From positions 8,893,807 to 8,957,806 of the forward strand of contig OZ253444.1 in NCBI GenBank assembly GCA_965261065.1: DNA of 64,000 nucleotides, given 5' to 3'. A program made the translations under genes and the position numbers. Positions within the stretch are counted from its first letter, which is position 1. Each line of letters starts with the position of its first letter. This stretch comes from JAKZVK01 sp965261065 (GTDB taxonomy: Bacteria; Acidobacteriota; Terriglobia; Bryobacterales; UBA6623). Below are positions 1 to 10,691 of this stretch, in pieces. The notes under the pieces are model-generated. The model had not been told where the DNA came from and did no database searches. It was given only the letters and a program-made list of their open reading frames with translations.

Positions 1-298
1 ATCCGCGATACCCGGCGTGCTGCCGGATCGCTTCGAGAACCACGGCGCGTTCCTCGACGCCCAACGTGTCGGCCGGGTGCTTGGAAAGGCTCCGCTCGAA
101 CCGTTCCCTTCCTGGGTTCTCGTCCAACAACCGCGTATGCGGCTGGTTATGGAAACGGTCGACGGATCCGTCCTCGTCGCCGTGGAGTCTCGTACCGTAG
201 CAGGTAAAGGTGATGAGATACGCTCTGGGACCGCTGCCGGGCCTCGCAGACGTTTCGAGCTCACACAAAAGTGCTTCCAGTATAGGTGGTGGACCCAT
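1..298 (-). CDS. REP-associated tyrosine transposase (RAYT, Y1_Tnp family), N-terminal part, runs off the window
   Basis: Read on the minus strand from the ATG at 298, the frame stays open to the left edge (about 99 codons). Near residue 35 it contains AYLITFTCYGTRLHGDE, then GSVDRFHN, then a charged RERFE segment and EERAVVLEAIRQH. This is the usual N-terminal layout of RAYT proteins, the single-strand transposases that mobilise REP/BIME palindromes. The HUH motif and catalytic tyrosine would lie beyond the window. The start codon is 4 bp from a long inverted repeat (302-494), the usual RAYT-plus-REP arrangement. Upstream TTG or CTG starts are possible. The family call is from recognised sequence pattern only. 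Confidence 0.8.
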   Translation of the reverse strand, partial: MGPPPILEALLCELETSARPGSGPRAYLITFTCYGTRLHGDEDGSVDRFHNQPHTRLLDENPGRERFERSLSKHPADTLGVEERAVVLEAIRQHAGYRG

Positions 299-301
299 CG
301 A

Positions 302-494
302 GAAACCGAGCCCCGAACGCAAGTGAGGGGTAGATCCGCCACCGGATGGCACAGGGGCATCGCCCGCCCCCCACTCGCGTTCGGGGGGACAAGCACGTTT
401 GACAAACCCAACCCGGAACTCCGGCAACGGGTTCGCTACCTCAGAGTCATCGGGTGGCGGATTTACCCCTCACTTGCGTTCGGGGCTCGGTTTC
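302..494. repeat. Long inverted repeat (BIME/REP-like) next to the RAYT gene
   Basis: Positions 302-343 and 453-494 are reverse complements over 42 bp with one mismatch. Pairing continues inward to 348/448 after one more mismatch. A third imperfect half-copy (14 of 16 bases) lies in the loop at 371-386, in the same orientation as the right arm. The block lies directly upstream of the transposase start, so it is probably the palindromic element that the transposase recognises. Confidence 0.85.
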
Positions 495-602
495 CGGGCT
501 CGTTGTGTCGCTGCCATCGGGGCGCGCCGTCGAGATCGTATACTTGATCTCTGGTTGGCGGCGGCCTGCCGACGGATCACCGCCTGCTGCATCGATCGAA
601 CC

Positions 603-3104
603 ATGACTCGTTTGTCGTTCGCCGTACTGACCTGCTTGCTCGCCTCAGGTCTGTGGGGCGCGGATTCGGATTCCGAAGCGGGCGACGGCTTGCGGCCCGG
701 CTTGGCGGCAACCTACCGCCAGGGCAACCACACGGTCCGCTTGGCAGTCCCCTCGCCGAACTTTCACCTCGAGACGGAGGAGTCGGTTCATCCATCGCTC
801 GGGCCTGCGTTTGATGGCGAGTGGCGAGGATTGATCTCCATTCTGCAGGCCGGCACCTACCGGTTTCGCGGGGGTCGGTTTCGCGGCGGGCCGCGGGTCA
901 CCATCGGGGGCTCGGCTGTGGGGGACGCGGGGGTGCGCCTGTCGCCGGGGCGGCACCCGATTCGCCTGAGCTACCGGCGCAAGCCAGGCGAGGCGGTCCT
1001 GCGGCTCGAGTGGAAGGCGGAACACTTCGATTGGGAGCCGGTTCGCGACGGACGGTTCCTCCATGATCCGGCGGGTGCCGACCGGGCGCGGGGCGACCTG
1101 ATCGAACGCGGCCGTGCGTTGGCGCGCAAGCTGGGCTGTGTCAACTGCCACGCGGCGAACTCCCCGTCGCTGAGGCCACGCATGGGCCCCCGGCTGACGG
1201 GGCTGGGCTCGCGAACGAAGCGCGAATGGGTGTATCACTGGCTCGCGGACCCCTCGGCCTTTCGGGGGGATGCGACCATGCCACGAATGCTTGAAGACGC
1301 CGGGCGGCGCGACGTTGCGGCGTATCTGACCTCGCTGAGCGGTGGGGAGCCGCCGGCTGAGATCGAGAAGGTGCCACGGCACGATCGGAGGCGCGGAGCG
1401 AGCATCTTTTCGACGCTCGGCTGCGGTGCCTGTCACCGGCGTGATGCGCTCGCCCTCGACGGCATGGGCTCGAAGACGACGCTCGGTGCGCTGACGGAGT
1501 ATCTGATGCAGCCCGGGAAGTTCGACCCCGGCGGCGGAATGCCGTCCATGCTGCTGACGCGCGAGGAGGCCGGACCGTTGGCCGCGTCTCTACTCGAGTC
1601 GACGAACCCGGCGTTCGAGGAGGATTTCGAGGGCGGTAATGCGGCCCGCGGGAAGGAACTGGTGCGTACGGCGGGGTGCTTGGCTTGCCACCTATTGCGG
1701 GACCCGCAACCGTTGGCCAACGAACATCGTGCGGCTCCGCTGGAGCGACTGACTCCCGAGCGTGGCTGCCTGGCCGACGAGCCGCCTGCTCAGACGCCAC
1801 GCTACCGGCTGACAGGTGACGAGAGGCACGCTCTACAGGCCTTCGTTCGCGCGTATTCGGCCCGCCCGGACGTGAGCCCCGCGCCGGTCTACGAGTTCTA
1901 CAACGCGCTGGACGATCTCCGCTGCCTGAGTTGCCACGCCATGGGGCCAGTGGGGCCGACGGGGCCGGTTCCGGAGAAGGCCCCGTCGCTGACCGGCGTC
2001 GGCGGGATGGTGCAAGGGGATTGGCTCGCGGAAGTTTTGACCCGGAAACGGCGCATCCACAGGAGGCTCGAATTGCGCATGCCCCACTATGAATCGGGAC
2101 AGGTTGAGAAGTTGACTGCCGGATTCGCCAAGGCGGCTGGCCTGAAGCCCGGCACCGGAGACGAAGCGCCCCCGGCGACGGAAACCGCCGAAACCCACGG
2201 GGTAGGCATCTTGGGGGTCAACGGCGACAAGGGCGGTTTGGGCTGCATTGGCTGCCACGGCTGGCGCGAGCGGCGGTCACTGGGCGAGAACGGTCCCGAC
2301 TTGACACACGCCGCACAGAGGCTGCGGTACGGCTGGTTTTACCGTTGGATGCGTGACCCGGCGCGGATTGTCTCCGGCACGTCGATGCCGAACTACTTCG
2401 GCCCGATGGAGCCGGCTGAGGCGCGGGAGAAGATCGACGCTCTGTGGGCGGTGCTCTCGATGGGCGAGCGCATGCCGCTGCCCGAAGGCTTCGCCGAGGT
2501 CCGCACCGAACCGGGAAGCGAAGCGCAACCCATCCCGGCCGACCGGCCGATCGTGATCCGCTGGGACATGCCCGAAGCCACCCCGTCGGCGTTCGCCGTG
2601 GGCCTGCCGGGCGGGGTCTCCTACTGTTTCGACCCCGGGGAATCGCGACTACGTTATGCCTGGCTCGGTGGATACGTCGACATGACGGGCACGCTGTACG
2701 AGAAACGCGACCCGAAGACGCGGCTGACGCGGACGGCGGATCTGGTCGGCGAGATCTTCTACCGCTCGGAGGGCTTTCCGCTACGGGTGGGTGATGCCGA
2801 CAGAATCCCGCAACGCCGGTATCGCGGCTATCGGCTTGTCGAGGGGTCCCCGGAGTTCCACTACCAGGTGGATGGCATCGACGTGTACGAGACGGTGCGC
2901 GCCACCGAGGGTCATGACGGGGTTGTTCGGGAGTTCAAGATCGGGCGGGTTGAGCAAGCGATGTGGTTCCTCGCGGCCGAACCCGCCAGGGTTAGCGTCA
3001 GCACGTCGCTAGGCGCCTTCGCGGGCGGCAAGGTGCTGATTCCGCAGGGGGTGAACGTCACGTTCGAGGTGACGGTGCGTTCTGTTTCGGCGGAGGGCCG
3101 CTGA
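603..3104 (+). CDS. Secreted multihaem cytochrome c with N-terminal PA14-like region
   Basis: Predicted 833-aa exported redox protein. The ATG at 603 is chosen because it begins a clear signal peptide (MTRLSFAVLTCLLASGLWGA); the open frame reaches further upstream but without one. Five CxxCH haem sites are visible: CVNCH, CGACH, CLACH, CLSCH and CIGCH. Residues about 30-150 look like a PA14-type sugar-binding region ending in LRLEWKAEHF. The C-terminal part (VDMTGTLYEKRD..., VYETVRATEG) resembles the tail of large cytochrome proteins common in Planctomycetes and Acidobacteria. The next gene starts 18 bp downstream, so the two are probably co-transcribed and work as a periplasmic dehydrogenase and electron acceptor. 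That pairing is inference. Confidence 0.85.
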   Translation: MTRLSFAVLTCLLASGLWGADSDSEAGDGLRPGLAATYRQGNHTVRLAVPSPNFHLETEESVHPSLGPAFDGEWRGLISILQAGTYRFRGGRFRGGPRVTIGGSAVGDAGVRLSPGRHPIRLSYRRKPGEAVLRLEWKAEHFDWEPVRDGRFLHDPAGADRARGDLIERGRALARKLGCVNCHAANSPSLRPRMGPRLTGLGSRTKREWVYHWLADPSAFRGDATMPRMLEDAGRRDVAAYLTSLSGGEPPAEIEKVPRHDRRRGASIFSTLGCGACHRRDALALDGMGSKTTLGALTEYLMQPGKFDPGGGMPSMLLTREEAGPLAASLLESTNPAFEEDFEGGNAARGKELVRTAGCLACHLLRDPQPLANEHRAAPLERLTPERGCLADEPPAQTPRYRLTGDERHALQAFVRAYSARPDVSPAPVYEFYNALDDLRCLSCHAMGPVGPTGPVPEKAPSLTGVGGMVQGDWLAEVLTRKRRIHRRLELRMPHYESGQVEKLTAGFAKAAGLKPGTGDEAPPATETAETHGVGILGVNGDKGGLGCIGCHGWRERRSLGENGPDLTHAAQRLRYGWFYRWMRDPARIVSGTSMPNYFGPMEPAEAREKIDALWAVLSMGERMPLPEGFAEVRTEPGSEAQPIPADRPIVIRWDMPEATPSAFAVGLPGGVSYCFDPGESRLRYAWLGGYVDMTGTLYEKRDPKTRLTRTADLVGEIFYRSEGFPLRVGDADRIPQRRYRGYRLVEGSPEFHYQVDGIDVYETVRATEGHDGVVREFKIGRVEQAMWFLAAEPARVSVSTSLGAFAGGKVLIPQGVNVTFEVTVRSVSAEGR

Positions 3105-3122
3105 GCGGTGCGAACGAGCTAC

Positions 3123-4628
3123 ATGCGACGGATGAAGGCCTTGGCGTTGGGTCTTGCGCTGGGCGCTCTCGGCGCACGGGGGCAGGTCCCCGCCGACGCC
3201 TATCGCGTCGAATCCGTGCCGACCCCTCAGGGCATCGCCCCCGAGGTCAGCGCTATCGCATTCGCTCCCGACGGCAAACTCTACGCCTGCTTCCGGCGCG
3301 GCTACGTTTACTCTTTGGACCCACAAACGTCCAGGTGGCGCAAGTTTGCCGAGGGACTGCACACGCCGCTGGGAATTCTGCCGGGCGAGGCCGGCGAGAT
3401 CTTCGTGGCGCAAGTGCCGGAACTCACGCGCGTGGCCGACACGGACGGCGATGGAACGGCCGACACCTACGAAACGATCAGCGACGCTTGGGGCCTGTCG
3501 GGCAATTACCACGAGTTACTCTCCGGGCCCCAGCGGGACGCCGAGGGGAACTTCTACGTCGCGCTTTCGCTGGCGTCGAGCGGCGCCAACCCGCGGCCCC
3601 CTTTTCGCGGTGAATTGACCAAGCGAGGCCGCCAATCGGAACAGCCCGAAGAGGGCAAGGTGAATCAGGTCGGGCACTACTCGCCGGTGCCGTACCGCGG
3701 CTGCGCCGTCAAGATCACTCCCCAGGGGAAGCTCTCGCCCATCTCGTGCGGCTTCCGGCAGTCGAACGGCATCGTCCGCAGCCCGGAAGGAGAGATCTTC
3801 GTCGCCGACAACCAGGGCGACTGGGTAGGCACGTCGCCGCTCCATCACGTGACGCAGGGGGCCTTCCACGGCCATCCGGCGGCGCTCAACTGGTTGCCGG
3901 CGTTTCGGGGTCGCGACCCGGTCGAAGCGCGTGTCGAGGAACTACAGAAGATGCGCAAGCTGCCGGCGATCCTGTTCCCGCAAAACGACATGGGTGGCTC
4001 GGTCGCGCAACCGCTGTTTGATCTGAGCGAGGGGAAGTTCGGCCCTTACGCCGGTCAAATGTTCGTCGCCGAGTGGACCTACCCGCGGATCCACCGGGTG
4101 TATCTCGAGATCGTGGACGGCGAGTACCAAGGCTCAACCTTCCCGTTCGTCTACGGCAATGGCCTGCGAACCAGCAACAACCGCTTGGCGCTCTCACCGG
4201 ACGGCAAGGCGCTCTATGTGGCGCAAACCTCGCGTGTTTGGGGCGGCGCTACCGAGGGCTTGCAACGCATCGTGTGGACGGGCAAAGTGCCGATGGACAT
4301 CCTCGAGATGCAGCTGACGAAGACGGGCTTTGAGTTGGTCTTCACCAAGCCGGTGGACCGCGAGACGGCGGCGGACACCTCGGCGTACTCGATGACCCAT
4401 TACTACTACCTCTATCACCGCACCTACGGCTCGCCGAAGACGGACGTGACTCCGGTGAACGTTACCGGTATATCGATTTCCGATGATGGGCTGCGCGTCG
4501 AGCTGACGGTCGACGGGCTCGTGCCCCGCCGGGTGTACGAGTTGCGGCCCAAGGGCATCCGCGCGGCGGACGGTGAGCCGCTGGCCACCACGATCGCTGC
4601 ATACACACTGAATCGGCTTAGGCGCTGA
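3123..4628 (+). CDS. Secreted beta-propeller protein, PQQ/sorbosone-dehydrogenase-like
   Basis: Predicted 501-aa exported protein. Starts at 3123 and 3132 are both possible, and a GTG at 3108 is in frame; all precede the signal sequence MKALALGLALGALGARG. Repeating propeller blades are seen: AIAFAPDGKLYACF, FAEGLHTPLGI, SPEGEIFVADNQGDWV and LALSPDGKALYVAQ. An acidic DTDGDGTADTYE loop looks like a calcium-binding repeat. This architecture is shared with membrane- or cytochrome-coupled sugar dehydrogenases in Planctomycetes and Acidobacteria. The close 5' neighbour is a five-haem cytochrome, the likely electron partner. The substrate cannot be told from sequence, and the enzyme could instead be a lactonase or a non-enzymatic propeller. 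Confidence 0.8.
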   Translation: MRRMKALALGLALGALGARGQVPADAYRVESVPTPQGIAPEVSAIAFAPDGKLYACFRRGYVYSLDPQTSRWRKFAEGLHTPLGILPGEAGEIFVAQVPELTRVADTDGDGTADTYETISDAWGLSGNYHELLSGPQRDAEGNFYVALSLASSGANPRPPFRGELTKRGRQSEQPEEGKVNQVGHYSPVPYRGCAVKITPQGKLSPISCGFRQSNGIVRSPEGEIFVADNQGDWVGTSPLHHVTQGAFHGHPAALNWLPAFRGRDPVEARVEELQKMRKLPAILFPQNDMGGSVAQPLFDLSEGKFGPYAGQMFVAEWTYPRIHRVYLEIVDGEYQGSTFPFVYGNGLRTSNNRLALSPDGKALYVAQTSRVWGGATEGLQRIVWTGKVPMDILEMQLTKTGFELVFTKPVDRETAADTSAYSMTHYYYLYHRTYGSPKTDVTPVNVTGISISDDGLRVELTVDGLVPRRVYELRPKGIRAADGEPLATTIAAYTLNRLRR

Positions 4629-4783
4629 GGGTCGATCCCGGGCTGGTGCAAGCCTGCCGTTCTTGCGGAGACCGGGCCAAGGCCCGGCACAACGGCGGGC
4701 CCCGCGGTCTCACGCGACAGGTGCCGTGTAACGAAACCACGAAACGGGAATACTGTGCGAAGCTAGTTGGTTTCACCTTCAGG
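4629..4783. other. Intergenic gap with a GC hairpin
   Basis: No gene is seen. A short perfect stem (CCGGGCC/GGCCCGG with a 2-nt loop) lies at about 4673-4688. It has no T-tract, so it is not a convincing intrinsic terminator. Confidence 0.4.
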
Positions 4784-6067
4784 ATGCGTGTTCCACCCCA
4801 CCGCCGTGCGCCTTGGGCTCATTTGCCCCTGAGAAAGGCCCTCCTTTGGTTGGCCGTCCTTTGCGCGGCGCTGGGCGCAGTCCACCCTCTAGGCGCGCAA
4901 CCCTCCTCGCGGACCGAAGAGATCCAACAGGCGCGACGTGAAAAGGCGGCGCAGGCCCAACCCGAGGAGCTGTCCACGGCCGAGAAGCGGTTGAACTCCA
5001 TTGTTGACAGCCATATCATCGAGCGGCTGGCCACTGGGTTCCACGGGCTCACTCTGCGAATGGGCGGGCTCCCGACCGGACAGGGCTTTGCGCTCGGGCC
5101 GCAGTACCTGCGCCAGGACCTCGCCGACGGGAACCTGACTTTCCGGACTTCGGCCGCAGCCACGTCCGGGGGCGGCGTGGTGATCGACTTGCAGGCCTCT
5201 CTGCCCAAGCTGTTCGACGAGAGGCTGTTCATCGACTTCTATGCCGCACAACGCAATCTACCGAAGATCGACTATTTCGGCCAGGGGCCCGACTCGGCCG
5301 AGGGGAGCCGCACGAACTTCCGTCTGGAGGAATTGAGCTCGGACGTGACGATCGGGTACCGGCCCTTTCGGCACGGGCTGAGGCGCCCGCTCAGCATCGG
5401 CTTCACGGGCGGATCCCTGTAGGTGAACACAGGACCGGGCAGCCGCGACGACATCGCGCAAACGGCCGACGTTTTCACGCCACAGAACACGCCCGGTCTC
5501 GACGACCAGACCGACTACTTGCGGACCGGGTTCTTCGCCCAGTTCGACTACCGCGACAACCCGTTCGGGGCCCGCAATGGCGGCAACTATCTGGCGCGGT
5601 TTACTTACTACGACGACCGCGAGCTGGCTCTGCACGATTTCAAGGTGCTGCACCTCGAGGCGCAACAGTTTATTCCATTCTTCAACGACCGGCGGGTGAT
5701 CGCGCTGCGGGCCCGCACGATGATGACGTTCACGAACGGCGCCCAGACCGTGCCGTTCTACTTGCAGCCCGTGGTGGGCGGATCGGACGACGTGCGCGGC
5801 TTCCGGCCGTACCGTTTCTACGACAACAACTCGATCGTGACCAATGCGGAGTACCGCTGGGAGGCGTTCACCGGTCTTGACGCGGCGATCTTTTTCGACG
5901 CGGGCAAGGCGGTCCCGAAGACGTCTCAGCTCAACTTCCATGACTTGGAGGCCACGGCGGGTTTCGGGTTCCGGTTCAACGTGCAGAACGCCACGTTTCT
6001 ACGGATCGATGTGGGCTTCAGCCACGAGCGGACGATGATCTGGTTGAAGTTTGGGAACATCTTCTGA
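4784..6067 (+). pseudogene. Omp85/D15-type outer-membrane barrel protein, interrupted by an in-frame TAG
   Basis: From the ATG at 4784 a signal peptide (LLWLAVLCAALGAVHPLGAQ) leads into a beta-barrel of the BamA/TamA surface-antigen superfamily without POTRA repeats. The frame is closed by TAG at 5420-5422 and continues unshifted to 6067. The second half holds the typical strands PVVGGSDDVRGFRPYRFYDN, AEYRWEAF, FFDAGKAV, GFGFRFNV and a C-terminal aromatic (FGNIF). The split falls in GFTGGSL*VNTGPG, where CAG (Gln) would fit. It may be a decayed gene, a sequencing error, or a message read through the stop. GTG at 5423 directly follows the stop but would give a barrel fragment without a signal peptide. 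The kinase-fold gene follows 19 bp later. Confidence 0.8.
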
Positions 6068-6086
6068 GGCGATCGAAGAGGTCGAG

Positions 6087-7709
6087 ATGATGCACAGAGC
6101 GATCGCGCTAACGCTGCTCACACCGCTGCTGCTGGGGGCCCAGAGGTTCTACGACGATGATCCGCTCGACAAGCAGCCGGCGCCGCTGCACGTCGAGGAT
6201 GCCAAATCCCGCAAGCTGAACGACTTCTACGATCTCTACCAGAACACCTTCGGCCAGCCGGGCGAGCGGCACTCGAAGAAGAAACGCTCACCGGAGCTCA
6301 TTCCGTCGCAGGCGGTGAATACGCTGGATGAGGTTCCTGATGATCCGGCGTGGTTCATCAACCGCATCGGCGCCCATAAGATGAGCGTCGAAGATCTGGT
6401 TCGCGGCCCGGGGAACGACAAGTCGCCTTCGCTCGACGGCCCATGGACGATTGTTGGAGCCAAGACCAGCGGCGTGACACCCGGCTTTCGAATCAAAGAC
6501 GCGGCCGGGAGGATGTATTTGCTCAAGTTCGACCCGCCGACCAATCCCGAAATGGCTACGGCGTCGGATGTCATCGGAGCGAAGTTCTTCCACGCTCTCG
6601 GCTACAACGCTCCCGAGAACTACATTGTGACTTTCAAGGAGGATCGACTCGCTCTTGGGGAGCTGGTGCGCTTGTTCGACGCGACCGCCGGACGGGATCG
6701 GATCATGAAGCGACGCGACGTCACGCTCATGCTGGCCAAGGTGCCGCGTGACCGGCAGGGACGGATCCGCGGTGTTGCCAGCCGCTTTCTATCGGGCAAA
6801 TTCCTCGGGGAGTTTCGCTACCACGGGACGCGCTCGGACGACGTCAACGACATCGTGCCGCACGAACACCGGCGCGACTTGCGGGGCTTATTCGTGTTCG
6901 CGGCCTGGCTGAACCACAACGACTCGCGGGCCATCAACAACATGGATTTGCTCGTCGACGAAGGCGACTCCAAATTCATCAAACACTACCTGATCGATTT
7001 CGGGGCGATGTTTGGTAGCGCGAGTGTCACGTCCAACACCGCGCGGGACGGCAACGCCTACTTCTGGGAGTTCAAGCCGGCCCTCGCTCAACTGGTCACG
7101 CTGGGCCTCTACACGCCGCGCTGGATGCGGGACAAGTACATCAAGCACCCCGCGCTGGGGATGATCGAGCAAGGGAGCTTCGAGCCTGAGGAGTGGAAGC
7201 CGAATTATCCCAATCCTGCTTTTCAGAACCGGCTGCCGGACGATGAATTCTGGGCCGCCAAGAAAGTGATGGCTTTCACCGACGAGGCCATCCGTGCGCT
7301 GGTTGGCGAAGCGAAGTTCAGCGACCCCGAAGCGACCCGTCTTCTGACGGAGTACCTCATCACGCACCGAGACCGGATCGGTGAGACCTATTTCGCCAAG
7401 GTGCTGCCGCTCGACAACTTCCTGATTGAGGACGGGCGGATCACGTTCGAGGACCTTCAGATCAAGTACGGACTGGTCGACAAGCGCGACTACAAAGTAC
7501 AGTGGTCACGCTTCAACAACGACTCGGAAGAGCACGCTCCGATCGACGGGGTCACCGGCATGGCGCTTCCGGCGGAGACCCGTAGCGCACCGCTCGGAGC
7601 CTACTTCGGCGCGAAGATTCGGGGTGAGGACGAGGCCAAGACCGTAACCGTGTACGTCCGCAAGCAGTCCGAGGGAGTTCAGGTGGTCGGCATCGATCGG
7701 ACTTGGTGA
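6087..7709 (+). CDS. Secreted protein with HipA/CotH-like kinase fold, function unknown
   Basis: Predicted 540 aa with signal peptide MMHRAIALTLLTPLLLGAQ. The preceding GAAGAGG serves as ribosome binding site for the ATG at 6087. I do not recognise a named family, but the order of motifs is kinase-like. YLLKFD gives a candidate ATP-binding Lys near residue 147, and EMATASDVIGAKFF a candidate Glu helix. NHNDSRAINN (about 275-284) resembles the HipA catalytic Asp/Asn loop, and LIDFG (about 302-306) resembles the DFG metal-binding motif. It is exported and lies directly behind an outer-membrane barrel gene, so it may act in the periplasm or at the cell surface, like secreted CotH or Fam20-type kinases. 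The fold is inference; the motifs are visible. Confidence 0.7.
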   Translation: MMHRAIALTLLTPLLLGAQRFYDDDPLDKQPAPLHVEDAKSRKLNDFYDLYQNTFGQPGERHSKKKRSPELIPSQAVNTLDEVPDDPAWFINRIGAHKMSVEDLVRGPGNDKSPSLDGPWTIVGAKTSGVTPGFRIKDAAGRMYLLKFDPPTNPEMATASDVIGAKFFHALGYNAPENYIVTFKEDRLALGELVRLFDATAGRDRIMKRRDVTLMLAKVPRDRQGRIRGVASRFLSGKFLGEFRYHGTRSDDVNDIVPHEHRRDLRGLFVFAAWLNHNDSRAINNMDLLVDEGDSKFIKHYLIDFGAMFGSASVTSNTARDGNAYFWEFKPALAQLVTLGLYTPRWMRDKYIKHPALGMIEQGSFEPEEWKPNYPNPAFQNRLPDDEFWAAKKVMAFTDEAIRALVGEAKFSDPEATRLLTEYLITHRDRIGETYFAKVLPLDNFLIEDGRITFEDLQIKYGLVDKRDYKVQWSRFNNDSEEHAPIDGVTGMALPAETRSAPLGAYFGAKIRGEDEAKTVTVYVRKQSEGVQVVGIDRTW

Positions 7710-7789
7710 GTGCATGGGGCAATCCCGCTGCACTTCGAGGGCCTGAGTTTCGAAAAGCCTGGACTCGGCAAGCCTAGAGGCCGGCGCCA

Positions 7790-8560
7790 CTATCGCGGCC
7801 GCTTGAGATCTTTGAAGCGGTAGTCGTGAGCCTCGATGCGGACTACCTTGCACATTTCGAATAGGCGGGAATGGGCTCGGGAGCCAATGCGTTCAGCTAG
7901 CATGTCTCTGACGCGGTAGTTGCTTGTACTGGTCGGCGCCTCGCGCTTGCGGTCTCCCAAAGCCTCGTCAGGCAGGTTTGTTGTGACGATCAGCGCTTTC
8001 TTGTGGTTGTAGCGGTGATTGATGATGGCCGTAACGGTATCTTCCACCCATTCCGTCACGCGATGCGAGCCGAGGTCATCGAGCAGCAGCACCTCGGTGT
8101 CGAGCGCAGCCTGATAGGCTGCCCGTTCGCTGGCGCCGGCGGCAGGGTTGTAGCCGGCCCGGATCTTATCGAGCAGGTTCTGGTAATCAAAGAACATGCA
8201 CTCAAAACCGCGACCGACCAGCTCCCGTAACACGGCCACGGCGAGGTGAGTCTTGCCCACACCCGACGGCCCTTGAAACAGGAGTCCTGGCTTAGGCGTA
8301 AGAGGGAATTCACGGGCGTAGCCGCTCGCGTCGATCATCGCATCGGTCAACACCTGGGCGGCGCGAGGATTGTCGCTAGGGGGGATGAAATTATCGAACC
8401 CCGCGGCTTCGAATCGCGCGGGGATGGCAGAGCGGCCAGCCAGTGACTCCTTACGGTCTTGCTCGACGCACTCGCAGCGCTCGACGGCCACGACGCCGCC
8501 TTTCGTCACTTCGTGCCAGCCGGTACCGGCGCATTTCGGGCATTTCGCTTGACCCGCCAT
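7790..8560 (-). CDS. DnaC/IstB-like AAA+ ATPase with N-terminal zinc motif (helicase loader)
   Basis: 256-aa cytoplasmic protein. The N-terminus has a zinc-binding CPKCxGTGW...CEC pattern. The AAA+ core follows, with Walker A GPSGVGKTHL near residue 100, Walker B VLLLDDLG near 150 and sensor-1 LIVTTNLP near 190. This matches DnaC/DnaI-type loaders that place the replicative helicase on DNA. IstB transposition helpers share the core, but no IstA-like transposase is nearby and the zinc N-terminus favours a chromosomal loader. It ends the minus-strand accC-accB-dnaC run, 12 bp after the biotin carrier gene. Confidence 0.85.
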   Translation of the reverse strand: MAGQAKCPKCAGTGWHEVTKGGVVAVERCECVEQDRKESLAGRSAIPARFEAAGFDNFIPPSDNPRAAQVLTDAMIDASGYAREFPLTPKPGLLFQGPSGVGKTHLAVAVLRELVGRGFECMFFDYQNLLDKIRAGYNPAAGASERAAYQAALDTEVLLLDDLGSHRVTEWVEDTVTAIINHRYNHKKALIVTTNLPDEALGDRKREAPTSTSNYRVRDMLAERIGSRAHSRLFEMCKVVRIEAHDYRFKDLKRPR

Positions 8561-8572
8561 CGTTACCTCATG

Positions 8573-9073
8573 CTACTCCACGACCACCAGAACTTCACCC
8601 GCCGCGACGGAGCCGCCTTCTGCGACCTCGACTGCCGTTACCGTACCCGCCTTGGGCGCCTTCAACTCGTTCTGCATCTTCATGGCCTCGACAACGACTA
8701 AGCCGTCCCCGGCGGCCACCGCGTCGCCGACGCTGACCTTCACACGCACGATCTTGCCGGGCATCGGAGCGCGAATGGGTTGCGGACCGGCGGCCTGGAG
8801 GGATGCGTCACGGCGGCTGCGACGCCTGGGATCACGGACCGCAATGTCGTAGGTTCGGCCATTGACCGTCGCGCTGTAGACCTCGTCTCCGTCGCCGATG
8901 CGGACCTCGAAGCTTCGTCCCGAGACGACAATCGAGTAGATGCCGGGCTCGACCTCCACGATGTCGGCCGTTCCCTCGACGGAGTCCACCGCGAAGCGTA
9001 CCTGGGAAGAATCACCCGAGACATGCAACTCCAGAACACGAGGTTCGCTGTTGATCGAGGTGTCGAGCTTCAT
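8573..9073 (-). CDS. Biotin carboxyl carrier protein of an acyl-CoA carboxylase
   Basis: 166 aa from the ATG at 9073; an in-frame TTG at 9196 would add 41 residues of low-quality sequence. The C-terminal half is a biotinyl/lipoyl domain with the biotinylation motif EAMKMQNE and the flanking PMPGKIVRV and LVVVE strands. The N-terminal half (VYSATVNGRTYDIAV) resembles the linker region of propionyl-CoA and other acyl-CoA carboxylase alpha chains, so this may be the detached carrier domain of such an enzyme. It lies 124 bp downstream of the biotin carboxylase gene on the same strand. Confidence 0.9.
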   Translation of the reverse strand: MKLDTSINSEPRVLELHVSGDSSQVRFAVDSVEGTADIVEVEPGIYSIVVSGRSFEVRIGDGDEVYSATVNGRTYDIAVRDPRRRSRRDASLQAAGPQPIRAPMPGKIVRVKVSVGDAVAAGDGLVVVEAMKMQNELKAPKAGTVTAVEVAEGGSVAAGEVLVVVE

Positions 9074-9197
9074 CGGGGATTGGCTTCGGGGGTTTCCTTG
9101 CTCGGTGCAGGCGCGGTGCCTGGGTTCATCAGCTTTAGGCAGGTAACGGTATCGAGGCAAAGGCGAGTCTGAGACGCCCCTGCGATTCGGCGACAAC

Positions 9198-10691
<1,494 letters not shown>

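Noticed and set aside
17..547. Plus-strand open frame at the left edge
   Set aside because: It is the shadow of the RAYT gene and runs through the inverted repeat; no family signal.
645..1436. Long minus-strand open frames opposite the cytochrome gene, and similar antisense frames opposite secD, uvrA, ntrY and ntrX homologues
   Set aside because: Typical shadow frames of GC-rich genes, with Arg/Pro-rich nonsense proteins and no ribosome sites.
4629..4783. Intrinsic terminator after the beta-propeller gene
   Set aside because: The GC stem has no following T-tract on either strand.
7790..8560. IstB helper of an IS21 element
   Set aside because: No IstA-like gene or IS ends nearby, an N-terminal zinc motif, and a housekeeping context favour a DnaC-type loader.
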